64,000 bases of DNA. It comes from Carettochelys insculpta. Its lineage: Eukaryota > Chordata > Testudines > Carettochelyidae. The notes under the pieces were generated by a model. That model worked only from the letters and a program-made list of their open reading frames with translations, made no database searches and was not told the DNA's origin. The translations under genes and the position numbers were made by a program. The stretch covers positions 6,468,001-6,532,000 of the forward strand of contig NC_134167.1 of assembly GCF_033958435.1 (NCBI RefSeq), written 5' to 3'. The stretch's first letter is position 1. Each line of letters starts with the position of its first letter. Positions 36,121 to 48,461 of the stretch are shown here, piece after piece.

Positions 36121-38374
36121 CATGTTTTTAATTATTTAAACCTTCAGGAAAGTGAAAATGACTTTTTTAGTTATACTAATTTATGCAAATATTTATCACA
36201 ATGTAGGAAAATATTTCCTTGGTCATACATGCTATTTTACTCCAATGGCCCAGATTTTTTTCTGTCTTCTGAATCCTTTAGTTTGTGGTCCAATCTCCTC
36301 TGAAATTCTTTGAGTTTGGGGCTCCCATCAAGTGCCCAGACCAAGTTACCCTATAGTGTGTATGGTAACATACCATAGATTGTGTGTGTGTGTGTGTGTG
36401 TGTGTGATGACAGTATTCACAGACCAGTCAGGCATAGCCAACGTGCAAAAATTTAATGTCATCTATCACAGAACACAATATCAAGACATATAAATGCCAA
36501 GTTCATACGCGCTTGGTCAGGAGAAGCAGTTTGTGGTGATGAGCTTTGTAGAATAGCTAGGAGAGGCCAGAATATTTTAAAAGTGGTTAATTGTCAGTGA
36601 TACACAAATATCCAATGAGGTCTAGCAATGAGACGTGACCTCTCAAACAAGCTTGCAGACCAACAGCAGCAAAATAATGAAATATGTGCCAGCTAAATAA
36701 AGGTTCATTTCACCATTTGCACTTATCTTCTTGCTTTAAAAGGACACCTGTTTTTTGTAAAGTAAAGATACAACATGATGGGTTGGCATTACAAGTAGAG
36801 AAGCAATGCGCTAGTCCATTGTCTCTTGGCCTCTGCAAATTAAACAGCAGATTGCCTTCCACTCATGAACAGAATGAGGGTAGAGTTTTGTGGTTTATTT
36901 TTAACATGCACACAGACACACTGTGTGTGTGTGTCTGTGTGTTTTAATTAGAAAAGGTTTCCATGGCATCACCAAACTTGAGAAAAACACAGATTGACTT
37001 GTGAATGCAAAGATGACAGATCACTTTCATTAGCGAAAGTCCAAAGTTTTTTTCACCTGTTTCTTGTGCATATGATGTTTATTTCAGTGGTCATTCTACA
37101 ACAGTATTCTTTTGTATAGTTTCCTTTTGTGGATTTCTTTGTAGATGCCATGGGGAAGGAGGGTGTGTGTGTGTATGATTTTTACCTATTCGCTTTGAAG
37201 TTGCATATTTTTTCTTTAAAAAAAAATTCTCCCCACTTACCCTGTGCTCACAAAAGTTTACCAGAATACAGATGCACTACAATCAATCCTTTGTCAGTGG
37301 CTCATAAGTACCCAAACCTTTTATTTTTCTGTAGCTCAGCCAGCCATGTTGAATTTGGCCAAATGGCTTCTGGTTCTGCCATGTAACAGAAGAACACCAA
37401 ACTGTTTTCATATCTATTCACATCTACTGTAGTATGTAATTTGTATTTGCAGGAGGGGAATGTTTGTTTCCATCTCAGATTCAATGATTTGTGATTGAGT
37501 CACCATTTATATACCCAATTTTCCATCTGAAAGCTTTTTTAAAGAAAATATGAAAAGGGATAAGCATTTAATTGCAGGGCATAACAATGAAACTTTCAAA
37601 AAACTGGTGAATTTCCCTTAGTTTTGTTTGCCACTGTGGCATTAACCCTTATTTAGCAATAAAAATAACAAAAAACACCTTACAGTTAATAATCTCTTTC
37701 CATGTCCATCTAGATAGGTAATTTGTCTCTGACAATGGGTAATATCAGAGCTTCTAACGAAGAAACCTCATAATGGAAAATTATAGAATAGCTCACTCAT
37801 TCAGAAGTTTTCAAAGTGCCAGGCAACCAGAGAGAGATTTATACCCATTTCTCTATTATTTTATCCTAGCCACATGTGTCTTTTTAGAATCCCATGAAAG
37901 ACGTTGGCCTTAACTATATTTTGCATGAATTACACAAGTTACATTCTGTTTATTAGGGGAAAAAAAAGCTTTACTGAAAGCTACTCATGCAAACTGGTAC
38001 TCTGAATTCAATGGGATATTCATATGAGTTACGGGTGGTAGATGTGAACCACAAAATACAATGCTTGTGTGTTTGTGAGACAGATGGAGGAGAGGTGGAG
38101 AGACCAGCACTGTACTTAAAATAAAGAAATAAGAATAGTAACTTCTAAAATCTATGAGGAAATTTATATATTAGCAAATGAATGGCTAGTTATAACTACA
38201 CACACGTATGCTTGTATTTGTTTGCATTGCATCTATAAACAAAATGAATCTTAAACGTACTTTTTGTAGTTAAGCAAATATTTGATAGTAATCACCTTTC
38301 CTTTATTTCATTGAGAGATATAGATGATTCTTATCTGTAAGAGCTCTGATGAAGTTAGTCGAGTAGCGAACTTT

Positions 38375-38408
38375 GGTGTGTGTGTGTGTGTGGTGTGTGT
38401 GTGTGTGT
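38375..38408. repeat. (GT)n repeat about 190 bp upstream of the micro-exon
   Basis: Two GT runs are interrupted by one extra G. In the transcript this is (GU)n, a known binding sequence for TDP-43 and CELF proteins, both splicing regulators. Any effect here is inference from position. Confidence 0.85.
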
Positions 38409-38563
38409 CTTGGAAGAGATTTCTTTTAAATGATGGAGAAAATATGGGCAACATTAAAAAAAAAAGTCATTTCAGCAAATAAGGAGAAAACATTTCACTT
38501 GTAGAGTGAGACAGAAAGTGATATAGGAAATAGATACACGCCAAGTAAATTTATTAAGTGCAA

Positions 38564-38596
38564 CTTTCTCTCTGTCTCTCTCTTTCTCTCTCTTTT
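38564..38596 (+). promoter_or_regulatory. Extended polypyrimidine tract before the 33-nt micro-exon
   Basis: Thirty-two of 33 bases are C or T, mostly CT/TCT units, directly abutting the acceptor AG. Such CU-rich tracts are typical PTBP1/PTBP2 binding sites, and PTB proteins repress many neuronal micro-exons (established for other genes). A regulatory role here is inferred from sequence only; the tract also serves as the ordinary 3' splice-site signal. Confidence 0.55.
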
Positions 38597-38598
38597 AG

Positions 38599-38631
38599 AT
38601 AAAAAACCTCTTCATGAAATAAAACCCCAAA
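38599..38631 (+). CDS. UNC5D: UNC5D 33-nt micro-exon, extracellular juxtamembrane
   Basis: 33 nt, phase 1 to phase 1, encoding DKKPLHEIKPQ plus the first base of the next codon. The same peptide sits between the second TSP1 repeat and the transmembrane segment in UNC5D as I recall it, and I know of no counterpart in UNC5A-C. An unusually long CT-rich tract (38564-38596, one G) leads into ttttag; the donor is gtaagt, a perfect consensus. It has about 10.5 kb of intron on each side. Because both neighbours are phase 1, skipping it removes 11 residues in frame and changes the following Asn to Asp. A cassette exon is therefore plausible; the sequence alone does not show whether it is regulated. 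Confidence 0.92.
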
Positions 38632-39259
38632 GTAAGTTTATTTTTTGTCTGGTAAATATTTTCATTTTTCTCTTTCATTCTGCTTCATTTGTTTAAGAGC
38701 TAAATAAAACAAAGTTGTATGAAAGACAAATAGGTTTAAAAAGCCTCTTCTTAGTAATCATAGTTTTTACATTAAATATAAAAATGTGACTATTCTTCAG
38801 GAGTTATGAGTCATATCATGGGCCATTTCTGTTGTAGCGCTTGCCTTAGAATTTCTCTCTTGATATCTACTGTGGTTTTATGGTTAAAAATATATAAATA
38901 AAACATTTCCCCAACCAGCTGAATGTTTTGAGATTATAGGTTTCCTTCCTTTATAGCACCCTAAAATGTCCAGAACTTAAATGAAGATATTTTGATTATA
39001 CTTTTGATCAAAGTGTATTGTGGGGGGAAAAAATCTGTTTCCAGACACGTTACTTTTGAGTATGAATCTGTAAAACTTTATTTAAATTGTTTTTGAGAGA
39101 TTCCCTGTAAGTGCATATTATTTACCTGAAAGTCCCAGGTTTAAGGGACACATTTTATAAATTAAAGTGCCTCAGTGAATTAGGCACTCAAATCCCATAG
39201 AAAATTCAGTGGGGTTTGAGTATGTAACTATTGGCAATGCTTTGGGAATCCTAGTCCAC

Positions 39260-39666
39260 AGGCTGTGTCTACACTAGCAAGTTCTTTCCAAAGATTTTTC
39301 AAAAGAAGAGGGCTCTTTCAAAAGATCCCATGGAATGTCTACACACAAAAAGTGTTCTTTCTAAAGTAAATTGATAGAATGCAGCACTCCTTCCAAAACT
39401 GCTCTTCCTTTCTTCTTTCAGGAAGAGCACCTCCTCCTGTAAGCTTCTTTAGAAAGAAAACGTCCTGCAGGCTGGTTTTTTTTTTTTCCAATCCCCAGCC
39501 CATTCTTTTGAAAGAGTGGGGGCTGTGTGGACACTCTCTTTCAAAAGAGCAGATCAGTCTTTTGATCATCTTTTTTTGTGTGTGGATGCATGCTTTTGAA
39601 AGAAATTCTTTCAGAAGAGATCTTCCAGAAGGGCTTCTTTAGCAAGATCTCTGTCGTGTAGATGTA
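39260..39666. mobile_element. MITE-like element, 'ctttcaaaag' family
   Basis: It starts aggctgtgtctacactagca and ends gtgtagatgtaggct. It shares with 6902-7353 the blocks 'cttttgaaagagt', 'gatcttccagaag' and 'cttctttagcaagatctct'. It is about 407 bp, non-coding, and its right end abuts the long palindrome at 39664, so the two insertions share or touch a border. Confidence 0.7.
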
Positions 39667-40105
39667 GGCTGCTTTTACACGCTCACTCTCCCGTTGGAGG
39701 TGGCATTGTAGTGAGGCAATTTGAAGCAGGCTAATGTGGTGCTAACATGCATATTCAGTGCCTCATTAGCATAATGGCAGTTGCAGGAATTTGAAGTGCA
39801 GACTTTGAATTGCAGATCAACAGTGTAGATGGGGGCAGCTTCAAAATAGGCACCCCATTTTGACATTCCCTTACTCTAGTCTAGTTCTGTGGAAATAAGG
39901 GAATGTCAGAGTGGGGTACGTATTTCAAAGCTGCCCCCATCTACACTGTCAATCTGCAATTCCAAGTCTGCCCTTTGAAATTCATGCAGCTGCCATTGTG
40001 CTAATGAAGTGCTGAATAGCCACATTAGCACCTCATTAGCCTGCTTCAAATTGCCTCATTACCATGCCACCTCTGACAGGAGAGTGAGTGTAGAAGCAGC
40101 TATAG
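39664..40105. repeat. Long near-perfect palindrome (foldback element)
   Basis: Two arms of about 215 bp are inverse copies around a centre near 39884-39885. Examples: 'tgacattccctta' at 39861 against its inverse ending 39908, 'gggggcagcttcaaa' at 39832 against its inverse near 39938, and 'cactctccc' near 39684 against its inverse near 40082. Arm positions stay symmetrical within a base or two, so few indels separate them. It is a foldback/MITE type with almost no spacer, about 1.0 kb downstream of the UNC5D micro-exon in the same intron. It encodes nothing. Confidence 0.85.
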
Positions 40106-42619
40106 CTACAGTATATATTGTTAGGCCTGCATACAGTGTATATATAGTATACATAAAGATGTCAGATTGATGGTTAATTTTCATGGTGCTTCGTAAAGGC
40201 AAGTCAGTAAACTCTGTTCATAATATTTTGTACATTAAAAATAGGCATTCTGAAAGAATCATTTTGGTTAAAAGTCCATCTCCACTGATAATCATTATAT
40301 CCACATAGATTGGAGATGCATAATTTAATAGCTGCAAAAATGTGATGCAATGAAAGTAATGAGAGAAAAATTACCCTCCTAGGTAGCTGTTCCTCTTGGC
40401 AGGCTGAAGGCACTCGGCCTTCAGTTTCTCATCCTGTGACACATTGGAGTTCTGTGGGTGTCCTCCATGATCATCCTTATTACATTTCATTTCTTGGTTT
40501 GCACACAGTCCTTGAGTATGATGTCCTTCTTCCCAATTATGAAATGTTTCTATGGATATTCAGAATCAAAAGCAAATGGTCAAACATTCCAAGTGTGGCT
40601 TGCATTTTCCTGCCCTTCTAAACTGGTCTGTATGGGCTCATCTCACTGCTGCCATGTACTGCTGATAAATTTTGTATCTTATCTTGAGCAATTGTTGCAT
40701 TCTTTTTTTTTTATTTGTGCACCTCCTACCTAACTGTTGGATCCTAAAAGAGAATAAGTCAAACTGCTTTATTTTTTGATTTATTAAAAATTGTAAGAGA
40801 GTCAGTTTTAGTGCATAAGGTTCCTGTTGCTGTTCAATGGAAATAGGGTGCTTAGTTTAAGACTACATTAATCATCACTGACGCAAAATCAGTCAATTTG
40901 AAGATAATTGAGAAACAGCTTGTTCTGCTGAACAGCCTTATATGTGGTTCTCTGGCTTTGACTTGTTTCGCATATCTCTTAAGACTTTCACATGTTCTAG
41001 GAATGGGTGTATGGAGAAACAGATTTCCAGTTACCAGGAATACAAAAGGAGAACGAAGTGTAGGGAGAGGGAAAATAAATGCAAGAGAAATCTTTGCTAT
41101 CTCTCAACAAACTATAATGGCAAACTGGAGGAAGCATGTGCCCTCCATGGCTCATGGAAAGCACTTATTGTAAATTAGATAATTTAATCAATTATATTTC
41201 CTAATGTACTAAACCAAATGTTTCATTTTCTGCTTCTGCACATCTTAAATTATCTTCAGGTGCTTTATGAAACTTAATCACATTTAATAGAAACTTCATT
41301 ACCATCAAATATGCTTTCAATAAATGTTGTGTAACAGTGTCAGTAGGTAGAGTGAAATATTGGTTATGATTACCACAAATATGTATCTTGCTTAAAAAAA
41401 AAACTTAGTACTGCAAGAAAGTCACTGCCTTCTCTGGATCAGGTAGCTGCAATTCATTAAATAATAATTGGTTGACGTCAAATGTTTACTTTCTGTTGTA
41501 TCTCACAAAAACACAAAAGTATTAAAATAAAATTCCACAGTTCCTTTTTCTTGAATCTTCATTCTCCTAAGGGAAAGAAATTGTGCATAAAAGGCGAGAA
41601 TAGAAAAAGAGATTAAAGTGAGCTCTTTTTCATTTTTGGTGGTTGTTTGGAAACAAATAATTGTGCTCTGAATGGAAATGAAAGAATAAACACTTCTTTT
41701 TATCAGCAGCATGTCCCTTGAAACAAAATTAATAACATTTTGCTTCTTTAACTTGTTATATCTAATGATTTTTTTTCTGTTTCTTAACTGTTTATGGTTT
41801 TGCTATAGTCTTTTCATCTCTAATGAAGAAATAGTGGATACCAAAGTGTCACTTTGAGGTCACCTCTAAAAAAAAAACCTCACAACAGTGAACACCTTAT
41901 TAAAATAAGGAAACCTAGAAAAAATCCTATACCAAGAAGAGAACCATCAAATTTAGGTCCTCCTGTGTATGTGTGTGTGTTAACATTTTTCATTAATGTT
42001 AATTGTTCTTGTATTTCTAATGATGTTAAGCATTTTCTCCCAAATCCTTTCAATTATTATTAGAATATTCTCTTTAGCACTTGTAATTCAAACATGGCAG
42101 TCTTGTGCTAGTATGTGGAAACCAAAAGTGAAACTGACTGATCTATTTTATTGTCTAAAATGAATGATAATCAGAATGTAAATTGTCTAAGTAAATTTTT
42201 TTGAATAATGTAAGAATTTAGAATTATAAATTACTATTAGCAACACAGCTGAGGGATTTTCTAAATGATTTTTTACCCCAACAGTGTTTAAAATGTGACA
42301 GCTCTTTAAAAAATGCTTAGTTTTACATACCCTGCTTTGACAATGAGGGATAATTTCTGAATTTGGTGTTGTATATCTACCAGCGGCTGATTTTTATTAT
42401 TGGTGGAGGTATGAATGTTCTCAGTCAGAATTTAAGCTATTTCAAAGGAGGGGAACGAATTAAGATTTTCCACTTTTATGTATAAAAAGGATACCTTTAA
42501 ACATTATATTTCAAACAACTACTGAACACATCAGCATAGCTCTCAAGAGGACAGACATGTAGTTGTGGAGAGCTCATACACTTACTTCTGCCCCCTATGA
42601 TATATACTTTGATGGGTTC

Positions 42620-43770
42620 AGTCACAGAGATCCCCTTGAGGCTGTCACCTGGTGTGCAGAAAATACCCCTGAGCCCACCTACTTGCCCTCTGGGGCACCT
42701 CACCAACCTGTGTTTTTGAGCCAGAACATATGGTCTCCCTCAGTACAGGCTCAGAGTTGGGGTCACAGCTCACAGCAGAGCAACACACACTGAGATCCAC
42801 TGAGCTCTGGGAAGGCTCAGTCACAGCAACTTGATATAGCACCCAGGTGCACAGCCCCAATGGGACCAACACCCCAGATAAATCTCTCACCAAGCATAAT
42901 GTTTATACCATGTGAGCGCATAAATTGATCACTCCCTTTATCACTGAAAGAGAGCAATGCACAGCTGTTGCCCTCTCCACCCCATGGCCCTGTAACAATT
43001 ATTTACACTGGGTTTATAAATAAACAAAAGTGATTTTATGAAGTGTAAAAAGTAGGATTTAAGTGATTGCAAGTAATAGCAGACGGATCAAACTAAGTTA
43101 CTTAGCAAAATAAAACAAAATATGCTTACTACTTTAAGAAAATTATTACATGCAGTTTCTTTCCCAAGTAGTAAATCTAATCACCTTTTCTCACAAACTA
43201 AACAGCTTCCCAGCTTGGGCCTGATCCTCCCTCCATTCAACTCTCAGATGTTTCCAGCAGTCATCTTAGGTGTGTTAAATAGGGGTCTCCTGGCATGTGA
43301 CACTTTCCTCAGTTGTTTGTTTTCATGCCTTTGGATATATTTTGCCCCAGGCACAAATCCTTTAGGTTCGGTTCAAACTTTTCTCATGCTCAGTGGAAAA
43401 GTATAGTGTCCAAAATGGTTTCCAGCATCAGGTGACTTGGTCATATGCCTTTGTGGGACCAACCACAGTCCAGGCTCAGAGGAGAAGCATGACTCTTCAG
43501 AGATCCTTGTCCCCAAGACTGTGCTATTAAGTTTAAGTACCACTAATGGCCCTCGCTTTCCATGTCTAGATCAGTAACCAGGTTTATACTTCAAACATCA
43601 AAACCAGAAATGATTCATATCCACAAATAAATTAGAAACATTCAGTAGATCACTAGGTTTCCAGTAATAAGCTGTGTGATATATTTTGCCTAAAGCGTTT
43701 CTGAGTTAGGCATATTCATGTTTGAAAGCATAATTCCATAAAAAAATTGTGGGTGCAACATCACATATAC
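42620..43770 (-). mobile_element. Probable solitary LTR of an old endogenous retroelement
   Basis: The block contains 'tgtttataccatgtgagcgc', 'acaattatttacactgggtt', 'acaaaagtgattttatgaag' and 'ctggtgcttt…'-type segments that I recall as a dispersed ~1-kb turtle repeat behaving as an LTR. Read on the minus strand it starts near 43768 with tgtgatgttgcacc and would end near 42620. The ends, a target duplication and a polyadenylation site could not be confirmed. No retroviral protein frame is present. Confidence 0.45.
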
Positions 43771-43984
43771 CACTCTGGGATGATTCATAATAAACAACAC
43801 ATCTCCTGGCTTATTAAATGTCCACAAAATATAAGACACGAATAGCTTGTAAGTGTCCAATATCTAAGAGCAAAGATGTTCATGGACAAAGAAGTGAGAA
43901 GAAATTGTAATGTCATTGATTTGTGCACTTCCTTTCCTGTATTGTGGCATTAGAGAACAAAACCGAAGTTTGAAAGTTGCTTCT

Positions 43985-44270
43985 GTGGGTAATGGCAGAG
44001 ACTCGGGAGATCTGGATTCAGTTTCAGATTCTGGAGCTGTGTGACATTGAGCAAGTCACATGATCCCTCTGTGCCTCAGGTCCCTATCTGTAAAAATGGA
44101 ATGATAACTACGTAACTACAGTGACAATGTTTCAAATTCTTCTCAGACTATTTTTTGCAAAGTTTGGGCACATTTTGGGGGAAATTGGGTACTTGCTTAA
44201 GGAAATATGCCGTAATTACAATGGTGCTTTGTAAATATTGACTATGAAATGACAGGTATTATATTTACAT
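43985..44270 (+). repeat. MIR-type SINE, longest copy in the window
   Basis: 'ggagatctggattcagtttc', 'gctgtgtgacattgagcaag', 'ctgtgcctcaggtccctatc' and 'tgtaaaaatggaatgataac' follow the MIR consensus through its core; 'ggtgctttgtaaatattgac' is the 3' part. + orientation. Confidence 0.8.
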
Positions 44271-45984
44271 CTACCTCCCATTTCCTATTCTGTATGGCAA
44301 CTGCCAAAAAATGCTTTCACCAGTCACACTATGAAAAGACGTACCACCCTCACGTGCTAATCCCAAGCCATTTCCTGTCATGAGAGAGTGACAGAGAGAA
44401 TCTACCTTTGTGTAGAAGGAAAAAACAAAATTGAATCAAAAAATCAAATGTCATGCAGTTACCATATGGCCATTAGAAAATTTCCAGCTATTTTTAAATC
44501 TTATGTGGGCTAGGGTTTGATTTCACCTCAAATTAAAAACAAAACAAATCACTGATTTGACACCTGATTCTTCTTTTTCTTTTGAAACATCTTTCTTTTT
44601 TAAAAAACTGTGACAACCTGTGCTACGGAATGGTTGAATTGAGATCATGGCTAAGATTAATGATTGTTTTCTTTGTGAAATACAAAATCCATTAAGAAAC
44701 GTCATGACCCCAAAGATGATTTGTTTTGCATCATTTCATATTCCTTTCCACGTCTGTTCTTAAGCATCTGTATAGCTGATCTAATCTTAGTCATAAAGCT
44801 ATTCTTCTACATCTACATCAGAAAAATATTACTCAGGAAAGAAGCTGCACAAAGACTACTAACAAAATGGAATGGTATTTCCTTTTTTAATTCTTTCATC
44901 TTTTGGAACATATTCTTGATATATGCCTTTCTCCCCTTTTCCATTATCAAAATATGAAAACATACATGCTCCGTCTATCTCTGTTCTGCTGTTGGTCACA
45001 AAACCTGGAGGGAGATCACATACCTTTCACAAAAATATCTGTGCCTTTGTTGCCAAACTTTAAAAGAGATGGGAATTTGCCTTGCAAAACTTTGAAACTT
45101 GAAAAATTTTCATTCGTTGTAGCTTGGCAAAAAAAAAAAAAGACAAAAGGTTGATAAAAATCTCTTTCTGGCTTTTATTTCAATTAAACTTGAAACTCCT
45201 ATACAAATATCAATGTTGTAAAATTCTGCAAACTTCAGTCAGAGCTAATGATTTATCCAGTTGCACATAAGTACTATTTCTATAGAGCTGCTTGGGAAAG
45301 GAATATTTTTCCCTGAAATATTAAAATTGTAAACAAAAATTATTTATTTTTTGCAAATAAAAATGGCTTTTTGATGAAACAGAAATTTTGGCAAAAAAAA
45401 GTGTTTCTGATTAACACATGTACCCCCCCACCCCATACACATACAAAATAAGGCTTAAAAAAGGATAATTTGATAATCTCTTATTTCCATATTTTTAAAG
45501 TCCCATTTTGTGTCATTTTGTCAAAAGAAGTCATTAAGCACCTCTGTCGTTTCCACAATGTCTGTTCTTGTTTTTCCCTGTTTGTTGAGCAATTGACCTA
45601 CCCTATTCCTAGTGGACTTCTTGCTTTTAATATATTTGTAGAATTTGTGTTATGCTGTATGTCTCTAGCTAGATTGAGCTCATTTTGTGCCTTCATCTTT
45701 CTAATTTTGCCCCTACATATGTGTGTTTTGTGCTTATATTTATCTTCCCGACCCCCCCTTTTTTAACCTAGTTCCCACTTTTTATAGATTATGTAGATGA
45801 TTTTAAATCAAGGATGAGCAAACTTTTTATGTCAGGCCTCACTAATCGTCCCTGCAGTTAGCTGGTGCCCCCCAACCTGTCTAATATAATCCAAACTGGC
45901 AGAAATTTTGGTTATGTTCATATGAAAAAAAAAGAAAAAAGCCTTTTGGCAGGTGTGCTTTGGATGATTTTCTTAGTTGTTTAA

Positions 45985-46210
45985 AAAGGACTTGTCCACC
46001 TCTCCTTCCTGGTTAGATAGTCTATACTAGATCAGACCATGACATCTCCCTTGTTTCACCCCATTTTAAATATACCCAGAGGCTCTCAGCAAGTCTGTTT
46101 CTTATTTCCATCTCAACCTCAGTCCAAGTACATACATTTTTGTTGTATAAGACAACACCTCCTCCATTTTTTCCCTGCCTATCATAGGGATAAAAAAACT
46201 TACCTTCCAC
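45985..46210 (-). mobile_element. CR1-type endonuclease fragment, minus orientation
   Basis: The minus-strand frame reads DRQGKNGGGVVLYN and LAESLWVYLKWGE, aligning with the DRQGRKGGGV and ECLWIKL segments of the CR1 element at 14654-14854. It is an isolated, 5'- and 3'-truncated piece of about 200 bp. Confidence 0.75.
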
Positions 46211-46480
46211 AAAATTTTGCTGCAGAAGCCATTTAGTTAGCCCAAAATGTGACTTACAAGTAAAGACTGCCGAAGGTTACCATCACAAATAACAAGGGGA
46301 ACCTCATATGGTTTAAATATACTGTCATCGCTTTTTTTTTTTTTTTCATGTGGATCTTCTGTCCCAAAAGAGAGACCTTTGTACCTTAGTGCCACTTGCA
46401 GAAAAAACCATAAAGGTGGTATTTGATGGAAATACAGTAAGTGAATGATCATGTCAGGACCTTGCACACTTTTTTTTTTG

Positions 46481-46606
46481 ATGGTCTGAAGAAGTGGGTC
46501 TGTCCCACGAAAGCTCACTTAATAAACTATTTTGCTAGTCTTTAAAGTGCTACTTGGCTGCTTTTTGTTTTGATAGTGTATAGACTAGCACGGCTTCCTC
46601 TCTGCT
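46481..46606 (-). mobile_element. Short retroposon, minus orientation
   Basis: The reverse complement reads '…gaggaagccgtgctagtct', 'agcactttaaagactagc', 'agctttcgtgggacagaccc', 'cttcttcagacc', matching the family seen at 23122 and 60464. A T-run lies immediately left (46470-46479). Confidence 0.7.
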
Positions 46607-46945
46607 ACTTATTTTTTTATTTCTGTTACAGTGTTTGTTTCCTTAAAATGTAGCTTTATATTATCCCGTGTGGAGTTTAACATTGAAAGTGCCAGAAAAT
46701 ATTAACCATCTATACTTGGGGAAAGCCCTTCATACAGCAGATTTGAACTCTTCAAAGATCTTCCTGGACCACACGGTTGCAATCCATTAGGGGCATGTCT
46801 CCCTCAGAATCAAGTACATGAGTATGAACATGTTGGAGATTTTGGTGTACTTGGTACTTGTGTCTGGAGAGCCACTGTAAATGTTTTTCTTCTGGGGAAG
46901 AGCCTGACAGTCACTCTGATTAACTCGAGAGTCTGTCGCTTTACT

Positions 46946-47217
46946 AAGGCTACATCTACAATACAGCAGAAAGTTGACTTAAGCTATGTGGCTTAGAATA
47001 TAGAACAATGTAGCTGGAGTTCATGTGCCTTAAAGTCAAGATACTGCAGGCTGTACAAAATGGTTTCCCTTGCTCTTCTCATCTGGGGTATAGTAACAAG
47101 ATTGACTGGAAAGTGATCTGCAATGGATTTGGTAAGTCTTTCCTAGACTTGCTAAATTGACCACTGATGGATCCATCTCAGAGCATCAGTCAAGACTATA
47201 GTGTAGATGTAGCTTAA
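46946..47217. mobile_element. MITE with inverted ends
   Basis: The ends are aaggctacatctacaatac and the inverse of ttaagctacatctacactat. About 272 bp; the interior includes 'acttgctaaattgaccactg', related to the elements at 30619 and 58139. Confidence 0.65.
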
Positions 47218-48258
47218 ATAATACAACCCAAGGAGAATGGTTTTAGGTAAATGGAGATTCTCTTAGCAACATTTGCTTTGTAACTGTGTCCTTGACTTAG
47301 ATGCTATACAGGATAGATCAGTAACCAGTAGCCCCACTTGTTTTAGCCTACTGAAAACACCAAGTATCTTATTTTGATTTTTTTAACTGCTTGTTCCTAT
47401 TGTACAGCTCACTTGAAATTAGGGGTCTCCCAATATTCCACTGTTGATTCTGGGGGAATAGCTGGTGTGCATTCCTGGCAAGATAAGTGCCTGATATTTT
47501 GTTTACAAAGTAAATGGCAAACCAGAAAAAGCAACTTCTCCTACAAATTAGGTCTCTGTACACAATTTCTCAACACGTCACCAGCTTCCTTCTGTCCTCT
47601 TTCTCTTAAAATTATCTGGCCATCTGGTTTTTACATACAAAGTGAGTTTTTGGGGTGGAATTCCCACCAGTGCAGTGCTCAGCACAAGAGAACACACCAT
47701 GTAAACCCTGAGACTAAAAATTAAGTGGTGCAAAAGGCCATCCACTGGACTGCTATACAGTACTGCATTCTTCCTCTGTGCTGTTACAGTGCTTCACAAT
47801 TTATTCTCCATTTACTGCTGAGTTATGAAAATATCTGTCTGAAATTCCGATTCATACTTATTTTCAATATGATTTGTTTGTTTAAAATAATACACTTTCT
47901 TCCACTAGGCATTTGGTAATGCAACAACCATTCTGTGAGACAGCGAAAGCTTTACAGAATAAATACATGACTATTTCTTACACTAAAGCAGAGTTCGGCA
48001 TGAGGGAAATTATCTAAGGGCCCACAAAGTGTCTTGTCAAGTAATTTAATTTCACTTTCTCCCAGGTCCCACTTGATCACACATAGTGGGACCGAACCTC
48101 TCTGTTATATAGAATTGCAAGTCCCATGTGTGCTTCTCTCACCAGCTATTAGAGTTTTAAAACTTCAAAAATGTGGTTATAAATTGCCCATATGCTAATA
48201 TTGCTGATGATGATGATAAGCAATATTGGGTTTCTTATCTGTTTTCAGTGGCTGAGAG

Positions 48259-48461
48259 CAGTGTTCCCTGTAAGCTGTACACTTGTGCAGATGCTCAGAA
48301 CAGGTTCAAATGCTGCCCAGCTGATTAGCAGATCACACACAGTTAAGTTTTTGTTTCTGCTGGTCATGCACACTCATGTATGCCTCAGGGTACATAAAAA
48401 CATATTCCACGTGTGGATGGGGAAAACTGCACATGAATAGAAAAGACCAGAGGGAACATTG
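48259..48461. mobile_element. hAT-like non-autonomous element, copy 3
   Basis: The ends match copies at 1993 and 2896 (cagtgttccctgtaag and the inverse, agggaacattg). The flanking 8-mers GCTGAGAG and GTGGAGAG agree at 6 of 8 positions, a good hAT-type target duplication. It lies in the intron before the UNC5D transmembrane exon, about 820 bp upstream of it. Confidence 0.7.

Larger units (their letters stand above)
28048..38598 (+). other. UNC5D intron before the micro-exon (10.6 kb)
   Basis: It contains old CR1 pieces (28977, 33318, 35881), a MIR fragment, a MITE-like element (30619-30914), retroposon tails and microsatellites. In 30915-33100, 33480-35880 and 36121-38370 I see no exon, RNA gene or clear mobile element, only AT-rich unique-looking sequence and simple repeats: (TTTG)n at 34068-34090, (GT)n at 36381-36406 and 36922-36942. 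Confidence 0.7.

Noticed and set aside
36381..36406. GT repeat as a regulatory element
   Set aside because: An ordinary microsatellite over 2 kb from any exon; only the copy near the micro-exon has a positional argument.
42620..43770. Full endogenous retrovirus
   Set aside because: No gag, pol or env frame flanks the block; at most a solitary LTR.
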